NCBI GenBank assembly: GCA_010015675.1 | Contig: ML976978.1 | Span: forward strand, 1,426,848 to 1,490,847 | Reading direction: 5' to 3' | Length of the DNA stretch: 64,000 nt | Source of the DNA: Byssothecium circinans | Lineage: Eukaryota; Ascomycota; Dothideomycetes; Pleosporales; Massarinaceae | In this document: piece by piece, positions 21,030 through 33,369 of the stretch | Layout of the letters: every line of letters starts with the position of its first letter | Position numbering within the stretch: the first letter of the stretch is position 1 | Made by a program: the position numbers and the translations under genes | Notes under the pieces: model-generated | Database searches by the model: none | Seen by the model: only the letters and a program-made list of their open reading frames with translations | What the model was told of the DNA's origin: nothing

Positions 21030-24000
21030 CTAGTCCGCCTCATCGTCCGTGTCCGGCGGCTTGGGCGTACCCTATACATAATTAGTATTATTCATGTCAA
21101 AAGAGGCTGTAAAAGACGTACCTTAGGCGTATTCAGCCACTCAATATGTCTCAACTTCCTCCTGACCTCGCGCTCCTTCAACTGAGCCCTGGTCATCTTC
21201 TTCTTCTTCTTTGCCTTGAACTTCAAATCGCCGTTGCCTTCAGCTTCGCTCATGTTGGGCGTGCCGTTGGTGCTAGGCACTGCCGAGCTGACGTTGGAAC
21301 TAGCAACGCTGGACCCAGGCCGGGAGTCTTCAAAGCGGTCGAGAGAGAGGGCTTGGTAGCCTTTGTGCGTGACACGGCCATCGGCAACAATCCACTGCTC
21401 GGGGCAAAGGGCGCCAACGAATTCTTCGTTATGCGAGATCATGATGACGCCGCCTTTGAAGTCGCGGATGGCGACTGCGAGACCACCGAGAGAGTCACGG
21501 TCCAAGAAGTTAGTAGGCTCGTCGAGCACGAGAAGATGGGGGTTATTCCACATTGCACCAGCTATTGAACGTTAGCGAAGTTCGCAGGTTGAAAGATAAT
21601 GTGTCGACTTACCCAAGACGACCTTCACCTTCTGACCTCCAGAAAGACCCGAGATCTCATTGTGGTTCGCAATCTCGGGGTCCATGCCCAGATCTTCAAA
21701 GTGCTTGGAAATGATCTTGGGCTCCAACACACGGTAGCCCAGACCCTCTCGCGATGCCTCGTGGTCGTCAAACTCCTGCACCAGCTTCTGGAAGCCCTTG
21801 TTCATCAAGGTTTCGTGCGAGATCATCGTGTTGTACTTCGGCAGCATGTTGCGCCACTTCACTTCGTACTGGTAGCTCTTTTTGTACTTTTGACGACCGA
21901 TGAGAGCCTCGATCTTGCGCGGACCCTTGCCATCGCCCAAGTCAACAGGCGTCTCCATCTGCGCCTTATCCTCGGCCGTGAGAACTCGGGTTTGTTTCAT
22001 AAGCACCTCACGATCGTCACCGTTCGCATAACGCCATTGGAGGTACTGGTTAGGCGTCTTTTCCATATGCATCTCGACGTGCTCTAACGCGTGCTGCTTG
22101 ATGTATCCAATACGCAGGTTGGGATGCTTCTCGACCTTTCCTTGCTGAGGAATAGTCTCACCAGTGAGAAGCTTGATGAGCGTGGATTTACCTGCACCGT
22201 TGGCTCCAATAATTGCAACACGAGACGAAAGCGTAAGGTTGCAAGACACATCATGGAGCGACGGTTTAGTGCCGCCGGGGTAGGTGTATGTGCAATTGGT
22301 CATGCGGAGAATCGTGCGCGTGTTGGACTTGATACCAGAGAGAATGCCAGGAGGAGGGAACTTGAACTGGACCTGAGAAGCGGAGAGAGTGTAGTAGCTC
22401 TTCGCCTCAGGCTTGACTTTCACAAAGGCTGCCAAGTTGCCCTTGTAACAGACAAGCTTCTTCTGCTCGTAGTGGTAAATGTCGGTACACACCTCATCCA
22501 AGAACGCCGAGTCGTGAGAAACGATCATGCTGGTGATCTCAGTGTGTTTCTTGAGGTAGTTTTGCAACCAGGCGATGTTGGCAACGTCCAAGTGATTTGT
22601 AGGCTCGTCGAGGAGTAGGACATCGGCGCGCATAAGCATGGCGCGGGCCAACGCAAGCTTCATCTTCCATCCGCCGGACAGAGATCCAACCATGTCCGAC
22701 TGTCGGCCCTCAGGACCGGCAGTGAAACCGACCTCTTCCAGAACTTCGGAGATGCGTTCTCTGCTCTCATTCTTGAACCGCGGATCCTGGACGATGTACT
22801 CTAAAATGGTCAAGTCGGCGTCTTCGCCCTGATTGTGTTCTACAAAGCAGGTCTTGACTTCATCCTGTGGAGGGAAGCCCTCGAGCTTGCCGCCTGCGAT
22901 GCTACGCATAAGAGTGGACTTTCCAGCACCATTTCGACCACAAAGACCGTAACGGTGGCCCTTGAGAAGCCGGAGATTGGTGTGCGAAAGTAACAGCATA
23001 CCTCCGTATCCAAGGGAGAACGTAGCGTTGACGATTTCGGTTTCGCCGTCGTCTTCCTGGATAGGCTGCCCGAACTTACGGTGATCTTCTTTTACATAGA
23101 ACTGGTGGACGGCTTCTGCCACCTTCTCAGCCTCTCCAGGGTTCAGAAGCGGGTCAAGATACGGCGCAATGAGCGAAGGAATGCGCTCAAGTGCGCGCAG
23201 ATTCACGACTTCGGCTACCATTTCGGAAATGTAGTCCTTCGCGACTGCCCATATTTCGGTGTCGCCTGGGAAGTTTACAAATGATCCAGCAGCCTTGACC
23301 TGTTTTTCAAGCACGCCGACCACATCTGGGCCATGCAGACGGGCGATAGTGCCACTTGCAATGTTGCCATCCTTGTCAGCCATGGCCTTGTCCATTACGT
23401 CTAGCGCTCGGGTAGCAATCTCTCGAACCTCAGGCAGAGAAGCACCCTCCTTGACTTTCTTGACACCAGGCTGCAGCTTGGGTAAGAAAGCGCGCGCCTC
23501 GATAGGGTCGTGAACCAGTTTTGTCAAGTTCTCCACTACCACGACCGTCTGGCGAAGGACTTCTTGGGAAGTGGAAGGTGTGTTCAACGAGCGCTCAAGC
23601 AGTGGAGTGACCAGGGCGAGAACAGGCGACGTGACAATGGCGACAAAGGTAGTCTGTGAGAGGGCGTGAATAGCCTTCTGCTGGGCTTGCGTAGAGGGGT
23701 CGTCGATGGACTTGACAAGGAGCGGTATCCGCGGCGCAATATCGTCGTTCTGTAGGAGTGTGGTAAGGCTGTTCATGGTCTTAATGGCTTGCTTGCCGAC
23801 CTGCATTCTCATCAGTACTTAGCGCCTTTGGAAGGATTTCGAAACTCACCTCTGCCTTCAAATCGTGCATGCCACTCTCAACCACTGGGATTAGGCCCTC
23901 GAGCTGTTTTCCCATGGCTTCTCTCAGTACATCCTTCTCCTTCTCGACCTCCAAGCTCTCCATGCCGATCTTTGCCTTGTCTGCCATCCTGCCCAAAAGT

Positions 24001-24539
24001 TCGTATCCGCCAACGGCGCCCTGCCACTTACCCGATTTCTTCATCAGGTATTTGGAAAGCGTAGGAAGCAGGCCAAAGACCTTGGCCTCGGCGCCCAGGT
24101 TGTTGAAAAGCGCATCCAGGGCATATTGCGCTGACTCCTTGACAGTCGCCGTCTTGTCAGACAGGGCATCGAGCGCAGCAGCAACCAGCCCGCTCTCCTG
24201 CACCAAGAAGACCACCTCTGTGAGCCTCTGCGCGGGCGGGAATTTCTCAAAGAGCGCGCCGATAGCATTCATGGCGCCTTCTCGTCGGCCGGGGCTCTTC
24301 TTATCTCCCGCTGCCTTCTTGATCGCATCGAGGATGCCATAGCCCTGGAGCCCTCGGAAGCCCACCGAGTTCTGAAGCGCGGCACATAGCGCGTATGCGG
24401 CTTCGACTGACGCATGTGAGAGTTTGGAGTTGAGGATACTGTGCAAAAGCGCGGCGATGTCTTCATGGGAGGGCGCAGGGCCGTCGGCCTTGTTCACGAT
24501 GATCGCAGGAGCCATAGGCGGCGACTCGGAATGGGGCAT
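21030..24539 (-). CDS. TEF3: Translation elongation factor 3 (eEF3)
   Basis: Fungus-specific ABC-F ATPase that binds the ribosome and helps release E-site tRNA in each elongation cycle. Four exons, 24539-23850, 23800-21613, 21561-21122 and 21071-21030, have introns of 49-51 bp and encode 1119 residues. HEAT repeats fill about residues 30-320. ABC1 has Walker A GRNGAGKST (518-526), signature LSGGWKMKLALARA (604-617) and LLLDEPTNHLD. ABC2 has GANGAGKST (762-770) and is interrupted by the chromodomain insert (about 862-916, QKYKKSYQYEVKW). Its signature LSGGQKVKVVLAGAMWNNPH is completed across the second intron, followed by LDEPTNFLDRDSLGGL. The C-terminus is lysine-rich (KAKKKKKMTRAQ), as in yeast Yef3. 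All catalytic motifs are intact. Confidence 0.97.
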
Positions 24540-25696
24540 GTCCCGGCGTGGGAGGCTGCGATTTCCTTGCTTCGGCTAGCAATATGTGGGAGGCGGTGGT
24601 GAAATATTTAGAGGAGGGCTGGTCGGAGTTGGAGGGATTTTTTGAGGGGCGTCGTTATCGATACGAAATCTGTCCTACGGCTGACCTTTAATTGGAGGGG
24701 CGGTGCCAGAAAAAAAAAAGCGCTTGCGGCTCTGCAAGTGGCTGAACCGCCAGAGAAGAGAAGCCGAGGGTAGAGTGGAGAGTTTGGAGTCAAGAGTACA
24801 GGGAAAAAAGAGAGGGTCGACCTCTGCCAAAGGGGTGAGACAGCGAAGTATTTCTTGAATGAATGAAATTATTCTGATTGCGCTGACTGATGAGTAGGTC
24901 CGTGCCCCCGCTAAGCGTAGGGCTGAATATGTCTTCGACTCTTCGCCCTAGCTCTCGAAAGCTTTTCGCTCTCCTTCAGATGCACCTCGGACACTCAAGT
25001 TTGGCTGCCTGCAACTTGCGACCTTCAAATTCAGATGACTGAACGCATCGAATATGTAACTCTTGAATGTCCAATTTCCAGGACTGTGCAGGATTCAGAG
25101 GGCCTTAAGATATTCTGTTGAGAGTAGAAAGAACGATTCGAATCTGTAACCGGCTTCAGCAAGCAGAACGTATACATGATGTTGAGCATGCAGAAGAGCA
25201 GTCATCTCTCCGAGTCTACTGTATAAAAGCCGGTAGAGAGATATTTGCACGAGCGTCAAATCTTCAACAACAGAACCTCGGCACCAGTACCGCAAATGGT
25301 CTAGCGTCAAACCTCCCCTCCCCCAGCGACCCGGTCAACTGGTGCCCCACCCAGCTCCACTGCCACTACCACCAATTAACCCCTCTCAAAGCAAACCTTC
25401 TTTCATCCAGTCACTCATGAAAATCACCACCACGGAAGAAGCCTCGCAAGCTTAGCTACAACGAGAATCCCATGCTTCACTGGAGCCTTCGAATCGCATT
25501 GAAGAAGTAAATCTCTGAACCGAGGTATCATGCCTTTTACGTCACTTGCCGTATAAGCAAGCCCCGATGCCATATTAATCGCTTGAATCGCTTTCATTCA
25601 CTCTCTAATACACGCACGCTTTATGTAGGCAACACTGTTCATAAAAGCTAAGCTTGACGGCACTTCAGCTGCTTTATACTCTGCACAGTGTTGACC
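24540..25696. promoter_or_regulatory. Divergent intergenic region, eEF3 and P450 promoters
   Basis: 1.16 kb between the outward-facing eEF3 and P450 genes. An A-rich run is at about 24710-24720. No gene or RNA is recognisable. Confidence 0.5.
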
Positions 25697-27465
25697 ATGG
25701 AGATCACCTCCATACACATCCTACTTGCTTCTCTATTCGAGGCCACTGTATCCTTTCATCTCTTCCCTCGCATTCTTCCCAATGCCACACTCACCTCTTT
25801 CGTCCTCATCTTCACGACCCTGAATCTCACCGTCTTCATCCTCTACCACCGCTTCATCTACCCTACTTTCCTCAGCCCGCTCCGACACCTCCCCCAACCA
25901 CTAAGAGGATCATGGCCCCTCCTCGGTCACGGATTAACCATGTTCGAGCGCCCGCCTGGTGCAGGCCATCTCCGGTTCATGAAAGAGACGGATAACGACG
26001 GCATCATATACTTCCGAGGCTTTTTTGGGTCTGAAAGGTTAGTTTTAAGCGGGCCAGCTGCCTTGGCGGATGTGTTGGTGCACCGTAGCTATGATTTTGA
26101 GAAGCCGCCGTGGACGAGGGATTTCCTACGCCAATTTCTCGGTGATGGCCTGTTGATGACAGAGGGCGACGAGCACAAGCACCAGAGGAAGCAGATCATG
26201 CCAGCCTTCAGCTTCAGGCATATCAAAGAGCTATATCCCATCTTCTGGGCCAAGTCGCTTGAACTCTGCCAAGTAACGAAGACTGAGTTGGCAGATAAGG
26301 CAGATAAAGTGTTGGAGATTGGGCACTTCTCAACCCAGGTTACCATGGATATCATTGGCTTGGCTGGACTTGGACGCGATGTCGGGACTCTGAGAAACAA
26401 CAAAGATGGCGACGACGATGAACTCATCAAGAACTACGAAGAGATTTTAGAACCTACGGCAGAGAAAGCCATCTACTTTGTCTTGCATTTGCTATTTCCC
26501 CAATGGATCATTAAGGCATTACCGTGGAAGTTGAATCAGAGGGTCGAAATTACGACTTCGAACCTGAAGAGGATTTGTAACGAGTTTGTTGTGGAGAAGA
26601 AGAGTAGGATGAAAGTGGAAAGTGAAGAGAGCAAGGATATCTTGAGCATTATGCTAAGATCGAACAACTTCTCCGACGACAACATTGTCGATCAACTCCT
26701 AACGTTCCTTGCTGCGGGGTAAGTCGACATATTTCATCAGTCCATCCTCCTTCAAACAATGCCCTCGCCGATAATATACCACAACTTTTACTACTCTTCC
26801 CCGAGCCCGACACATAGACACCACTCACACAAACCAGCCACGAAACCACCTCTTCCGCCCTAACCTGGGCCACCCATCTCCTCGCCACCCACCCACAGAT
26901 ACAAACCCGGCTGCGCGCCGAAATCTACGCCGCCATTCCCGACCTCACAGCGCTCTCCGACCCCACCTTCGACCTAGCCACCCTCCTAGAATCCCTTCCC
27001 TACCTCAACGCCGTCTGCTCCGAGGTCCTGCGCCTCTATCCCACCATCCCCGTGTCCGCACGCATCGCCATCCGCGACACCTTCATCTCCAACCACTTCA
27101 TCCCCAAAGGCACACTCTCCTTCGTCACGCCATGGGCCGTGAACCGTAACCCCAAACTCTGGGGAGCCGACGCCGAGGACTTCAAGCCTGAGCGATGGAT
27201 CGACGAGAATGGACGGGCGACGATGAATGGTGGGGCGGGGAGCAATTATTCGTTTTTGACGTTTCTGCATGGGCCAAGGAGTTGTATTGGAGAGCGTTTT
27301 GCGAGAGCCGAGTTGAGGAGTCTGGTTGCGGCCTTTGTTGGCAGCTTTAGGATGGAGATGGCGAATCCCGGGGAGAAGATTATTGTGGGAGGCACGATTA
27401 CGAGCAAACCTGTTCAGGGCATGAAGTTGAGGTTGGAGGGGGTGGAATGGGGGCGGGAAGAATGA
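25697..27465 (+). CDS. Cytochrome P450 monooxygenase
   Basis: Haem-thiolate monooxygenase anchored in the ER membrane. Exons 25697-26718 and 26838-27465 (119-bp GTAAGT...AACCAG intron) give 549 residues. Two hydrophobic N-terminal segments (about residues 5-20 and 33-52) precede a proline hinge (LRHLPQPLRGSWPLLGHG). The I-helix oxygen-activation motif AGHETT is assembled exactly at the splice (residues 340-345). The K-helix ExxR is E403-VL-R406, and the PERW motif is FKPERW. The haem loop FLHGPRSCIGE has ligand Cys490, with Phe-Leu-His where the consensus has F-x-x-G. The type resembles fungal self-standing CYPs of the CYP3/CYP4-like branch (HKHQRKQIMPAFSFRHIK in helix C). The substrate is unknown. 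No reductase or synthase is adjacent; a Zn2Cys6 regulator lies 1.4 kb downstream. Confidence 0.92.
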
Positions 27466-28833
27466 GTATGCTTGGCGGGCATAAATGCTCCTCGTCGGCT
27501 GTATTTTTCGACGTCTATGCTGGACTGGTTTTTGGATAGCCGTGTGGAGATTGGGATGGAGTAGTCTTTCTTGTTGTCTGGAGGACTTGTACTTATAATA
27601 GCATATGGCAGCATCTCAGCCTAACGCCCAACTATCCAAGTTCCCCAAATATGTCGCTGATCCGAAAATGGCCGTGGTATGGTGTCACGTGGGTAGGTAG
27701 CATTTCCAGGAGCTGCATGTACTCCATGCCTTATTTCTGAACGTTTAAAGAGTAAACAAGTCTTTATGGGGATGCAAGTATCTGTTACCAAGCTGATCCA
27801 AAAACCTGTCTAGCCTAGTCACGTGATCACTAAGCTGGTCCTTCCTAAGTAGGCAAAGGGAAGGAAGTTTGCCGTCCTTCGAGCGGTAAGGTAAGTGTGA
27901 CGTATTTGTCGGATTTGCTTCCTATAGGCTGAGGGCGCTCTTCCCACGTGCCATGACGTCTGCCCGGACAGAGTGGTTAGTGTGACGATGGCATAAATAC
28001 ATGCCTATGTACAGAAGATCTGAAAGCACCTGAATACATAGACACCGATGACCCCAGCTCCTGGGATTGAGTAATGCAATAATGGGCTTGCAATCTGATC
28101 CATGTCGGTAACCAGAGGCGATATGCTCAAGTATCCCCCGCTACCCGCAGACCGCCTTCGAAACGTGAGCAGGATGTCTGCGTTGGCAGAGTCTTGTTGA
28201 TTTAAATTGGCAAGCAGGCTGTTTCGGGTACAAGAGGCGGGTGGAGTGTGCAGGTTCCGATTTCCGGAGGCGTATGTGGTAGGGAGGAGGAGCAGAGGAT
28301 GCAAGGTAAAAGGAGGACCTTGAAGAAGCGCATACGACGCTGAAGCGACCACAGTGCTCCTCCCCCACAACATTGAAGTGTCCGACTCAGGTCCATGGCC
28401 AAACGTCTTAAATATCAGAGTGGCAGCGCCGAGGTGGCCCTTGCGCTGCGATCTGCATCCGACTGCCCGGCTTGCTATGCCGAACGAACGAGAAGGCGGC
28501 ACGCCCCCGGGCCGGTCGCTGTCAGTATTGTGCATGCGGGCTTCCAGTGGCTTCTCCGTTCGAATTCGACAGTGGAACAACTCCCCTTGCCCTTGGGGCC
28601 GCCGAACGCACACTATGGAATCCCTAGGCGCTGATTGGCCTCGGCCAGTTGGACCGCACCAGCGAAGCTGCGAGACTGCATGCCTGTCGGATGGAGGTGT
28701 CGGAGGGAGTCGTCCGCCCTCCTAGTTGCCACCGGTGGCCGTTGAACCTACCTGCCTTTGATGTTTTATGTTCTGCACTATCGTCTGGACCTTATGAAGC
28801 GCCCACCTCTTCTTGAAATGATTCTTTGGAGCC
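27466..28833 (+). promoter_or_regulatory. Upstream region of the Zn2Cys6 gene with three CACGTG boxes
   Basis: 1.37 kb without a gene. Three CACGTG palindromes (E-box type, sites for bHLH factors) stand at 27686-27691, 27820-27825 and 27945-27950. The middle one lies within the longer near-palindrome GTCACGTGATCAC. A TGACGTC half-CRE is at about 27954. Confidence 0.5.
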
Positions 28834-31279
28834 ATGTCATCGAATCCGTCTGTCAGCGGTAGCCACGGCGCCCGAGTGCCTATTCCACGTCTACATCGCG
28901 CCGTCCCACCCCCAGACTCCTCTCAGAAAAGCAGGCGCAGGGTCGCACGGGCATGTACAGCATGTCGCGCCCACAAGATCAAATGCTCTGGCCATCAGCC
29001 ACAGTGTAAGCACTGCGAGTCCACGTCCCGCGAGTGCATCTACATCATGCCCCGCAAGGACAGACTCAAAATGTTAGCATGTCTTCCTCTCATCGAGGCT
29101 CGACTGACGCGGGCGCAGTGTTTCCGATCGGTGTGTCCAGTTGGCCGGTCTTCTCAATACCGTCAAAGACAAGGTCGGTGAAGCTGACAACGTAGCCATC
29201 ACTAACCTGCTCACTACGGTATGCTGCCTTCAACTCGAACCCACACGACTTCAGGCTACTAATCGACCCAGGTTGAGGCAGACCTTTCCGACATCATAAC
29301 TGCCCCTTCATCACCCCTGACTAACCCAGATGGCGACGAGGCGAGAGAGTCGCGCACAATCTTCGATGGCCGGAATGTCGATCCTAGAGAGCAGGTCGAA
29401 ACAAAGTCCTTGGACCTTCTGGACGAAAATCTCCACGAAAGCAACCAATCGCGGGCGACAGGCTTCGTGGGCAAGAATTCAGAGGTCGAGTGGTTCCGAG
29501 CATTGCGGCTTCAAGAAAAATCCGAAGAAGAAGCGGCCTCGTCCAGACTACCACCAGCCGCACGAACGGGGCCGAGTTCAACCGGAGGAACGGCCGAGCA
29601 AGTCAACTCTGTATCCTTTTACCAGGACAATGCAAGCATCGACCTAGACGTCTACGTGGAGCCGTACGAATTACCCGCGCCCGAAGTCGCCGAGCACCTG
29701 TTGGCAGTTTATATGGACAAGGTCCACGACAACTTTCAAATCCTTCCGAAGAAGCTATTCCAGGATCAGTGCTACAGATACTTCAAGACTTCGCAAGAGG
29801 GCGGCACTGCCTCGAGGTTGAATCCCAAGTGGCAAGCCATCGTCAACTTGATCTTCGCAATTGGTGCCAAATATACCCATGTCAATACAGGCTGGCAAGC
29901 AAACCATGAAGATCATCTCATTTACCAAGCGAGAGCGCGGTCGTTTGGATGGAACAACACCACTCTCACACAACATCCCGACCTTCCTCAGATCCAAGTA
30001 GCTGGCCTTCTGGCTTTCTACTATCTCTCCGTAGGTCAAATCAGCCGGTGAGTGCCATCGCGCTGGACTATGTCGCGCTCGGCTAACAGATTGTAGGGCA
30101 TGGGTTGTCGTTGGCATGGCACTCCGCTTCGCACAGGCACTCGGCCTCCACGTTCGCAACGAAGATCCTTCAGCGTCTGCTTCGAAACGAGAAGTTCTGG
30201 TACGCATCTGGTGGAGTCTCTATTCTCTCGACCGCCATCTCAGCGTTATTACCGGTCGGCCCAGCATAATAGTCGACGGAAGTTGTTCCGTCCCACTGCC
30301 AATACCCCTTCCATCAGACGAAATAGACGATGACACTGATGGCTTGAGGTGGATGAGCAGGCCCGACTCATCCGGGTCTGGTAGTAGCAAAGGAGACGCA
30401 AATTCAGGATCTTTTATAAAGGCCATCGCGCAAATGGCTATCATTACGCAAAGCATACTCTCGGGGGTGTATTCGGCGGCAACCATGGTGCGAACGCCAC
30501 TTGCTGTTCAGCAGGACATCATTGAACTCGGTCGACGGCTCGATAACTGGGTCTCGACTCTCCCAACCGACTTCAACTTCCAAATTGAACGGCCTCATGC
30601 ACAGCCTTTTTTCCGCGAACGAACATTGCTCGCCTTCCAATTTTACAGCGGGAGAATACTTCTCACGCGTCCATGTCTGGGTGGACTAGGGCAGCAGGAT
30701 AATGACCCCAATGAAGAAAGCTTTTTGCGACAGATGGCTGGCATCTGCGTTGACGCGGCCAAAGCACAGCTTGACCTGCTGCCAGATAAGCCCGAAGTTG
30801 TTTTCGTCTTTGAAAACGGTCCTTGGTGGACCATAGTGCATTACTTGATGCAAGCCCTCGCCGCAATTCTTCTCGCGCTTTCCTACTCTTCCTTAGGCCG
30901 CTCGTACGACTCCAGCTTGGCCGTCTATGCAAAAAAGACAATCCGCTGGTTGCGTACGTTGAACGACCCTGTTGCCTCCCGGGCCTATTGCGTTGCCTTT
31001 TCATCGTTCGAGATGGTGGCAAAGAGGCGCTCTCTAGATATCTCGGACTTGTGGGTCGAACATGCAATGGCGTTCCCCAGCTCCACAGGTTCCATGGCAG
31101 AAAGCGAGGGAGTCGATCTGGGAAACTTTCCGACAATGCCTGGGGGTGGTGGTGTGATTCCTGCATCAAACTCGTTCGATCCTTTCCCTATCGACCCAAT
31201 GATGGTCAGTCCGACATTTCCTGGTCAGCCAGACAGGTCTGGTTACGGCAACTTTGGCTCCTACGAACCTCCCACCTAG
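28834..31279 (+). CDS. Zn2Cys6 transcription factor with fungal-specific TF domain
   Basis: Nuclear DNA-binding regulator. Four exons, 28834-29072, 29119-29218, 29272-30047 and 30097-31279, give 765 residues; introns are 46, 53 and 49 bp. The binuclear cluster is ACTACRAHKIKCSGHQPQC plus KHCESTSREC, with cysteines 41, 44, 51, 58, 61 and 68, flanked by basic residues (SRRRVAR; PRKDRLK). A coiled-coil-like linker (DRCVQLAGLLNTVKDKV) follows. The middle homology region spans about residues 250-600, including VAEHLLAVYMDKVHDNFQIL, GMALRFAQALGLHV and REVLVRIWWSLYSLDRHLSV. The C-terminus is low-complexity and Pro/Gly/Ser-rich, typical of an activation region. The second exon is only 100 bp and the first donor is a weak GTTAGC. 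Targets are unknown; the P450 upstream is the nearest enzyme. Confidence 0.92.
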
Positions 31280-33369
31280 GACCAAGTGGACCTGCACATA
31301 CTGATGAGGACGCGGACGCTCTGATTCCATGAACATTTTGCGGACGTATTCGTGTGAAACTCTCGCGCTCTGGAAAGCGTTAGCGGGACGTGGTTCTTTG
31401 TGGTGGCAATTTGGGGCTGCCTGGCGCTCGCCGAAAATGACAGAGGCTTCGGTGGTGGCTATGTTCTTTAACGGACCGTATACGGTGTTTGTATTAATAT
31501 GAAGGTACGGCCGCAGCGATTGGGATTCTCCATTTCGGCGTTATTGTCAAAGGACAATTACCCTGAGGTGCCTTCTCCAACAGCCAGGAAAGGTTTCTAC
31601 AGAATCAAGTTCCATACGAAGGATCTGTGTGCGAATACTTACAGTGTCCAGTGGCTCCATCACAGCTAACATACAATGTTGCAGGTACAGCTTTCTGAGA
31701 GGGTGACCTATCGCGACACCTTCCCCAACATGCATATGTATGTACCTGGGTGTGACATGCAGCAACGCAAGAAGCTAAGCTTTCCCAATCGTCCAAAAGA
31801 AAAAAGTAACTAATGGTCCTATTGGCCCAGTCCTTGTTGTTTTTTTCTGCATCGGCTTCTCGGCTGTTTCACGCCGAAATCCCGAGCTTCTTCATTCACC
31901 GACGAGGAACATCCATCGTACGATTTCTCGGATGCAGAATATTAGGACGTACCGGTATGGGCAATACACAGCTGTCGTTACGGAGCGGAAGGGTTCCGTG
32001 TATATTTACTGCAGTGGCGTTGCCGAGGTTCATGCTTTGTACGACACTTAGCACCTCGACCGCGCGTTTTGGGCATGAAGCAGTGCTCTAGACGCCTCTG
32101 CACCTATCTGTTTTGCGTGAGTTCTCCAAACTGTCTCTCCTCATGATATAGAAGTTTGAAACCGGGCTCGGGCGTACAGTTTTTGCCTCATCTGAGAGGG
32201 AGAGGAAAGTACTGAGCTTCGTGAGTTATCACGTACCCAACTCCAAACTGTCCTCCCAACTTCGCATTGTACTGTCTACACCTCATCCCTGTCTCTCCTC
32301 AGCAGTCTCTCCACAACTCATGAAGCTTTCATTCTCTCCAAACTCGGTCTAATTTAAAGCATGTCTTTGATTTCCAAATTTTCTTTTGTGTTGAACTTGT
32401 TTGACAATATTGCGCCACACCATCCTGAAACGACTTAGGGATCACCGTCGTTTAGCGTGCATCCATCACGGTCCAAGGCGATCACCTCCTTCGTATATAC
32501 CACAGCAGACAAACCAGGAAGCAGTTCTAAGCACACGCTGGTTGAACAGCTGTACCTGTCAAATCCAAGTTGACAGCCGTCGACATGCAAGGCCACAAGT
32601 TGCCGATATAAACTATGAAAACGATCGTCTAACCACTGAAGCATCCGCCATCGTCACCGCACCACAATGTTTTGGTCATTGCCTCAGATCCAGATGCTCG
32701 GACAGAGGATCTACGATGGCCCAATCACCACCGCGCTCGCCTTTAGCAAGCCTCGGAACAAGCACCCAAGCGTGAACGTCCCAGGCCCACCCCTCGCATG
32801 ACCAGTCCAACGGGAATACTAAGACAACGACCGTTCTCAGTCATCCCATTAACCAGTTTCCTATACCCATGGCCCATGTCCCTAACACATTCGACATCGA
32901 GCACTGAGGGCCACTCGTTCCGAACAACTTCCTCGGCTCATCGACTTTCTGCCCAATGGGTCATTTTGTTTCACTCCCAGTCGTCGCAGAATCGAGGGGA
33001 TGCGGTGGTGGCACTAATATTTTTACTTTGGAAGTACCGCTACGTACCTTGAGTAGTCCAGACGTGTGGCATGGATTTGGGATGAGCGACATGGTTTGGT
33101 ATCTTTCTTTCAAATTGCGGTTCCTGGGCGTGCCACATGGTGGAGCGAAGTGTCGTGTGATACTGGTTTGGAGATGGAGGTATAAAGAGGTCTTCAAACC
33201 TTCTCCCTTGTTCAGAAGTAGTTATCAGCTTTTGCGTATATATATCTCTCTACTTTCTTTTTTCCTTTGTACAAGGCCAGATCGGCCCCTTTATCCAATT
33301 CCCATTCACTTCGATCTCGAGATCTTTTTTCCATCATTGCGCTTGCTAACCTTTTATACAACATCAACA
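31280..33369 (+). promoter_or_regulatory. Long intergenic region ending in the cutinase promoter
   Basis: 2.1 kb with no supported gene. The last part is the cutinase promoter: TATAAAG at 33181-33187 and a T/C-rich leader to 33369. A 92-codon frame at 31813-32091 begins with a signal-like hydrophobic stretch, but its body looks random and I do not call it. Confidence 0.5.

Noticed and set aside
31813..32091. 92-codon frame with a signal-peptide-like start (MVLLAQSLLFFSASAS)
   Set aside because: The body has no low-complexity or cysteine pattern, no promoter element stands before it, and the hydrophobic start can arise by chance in T-rich DNA.
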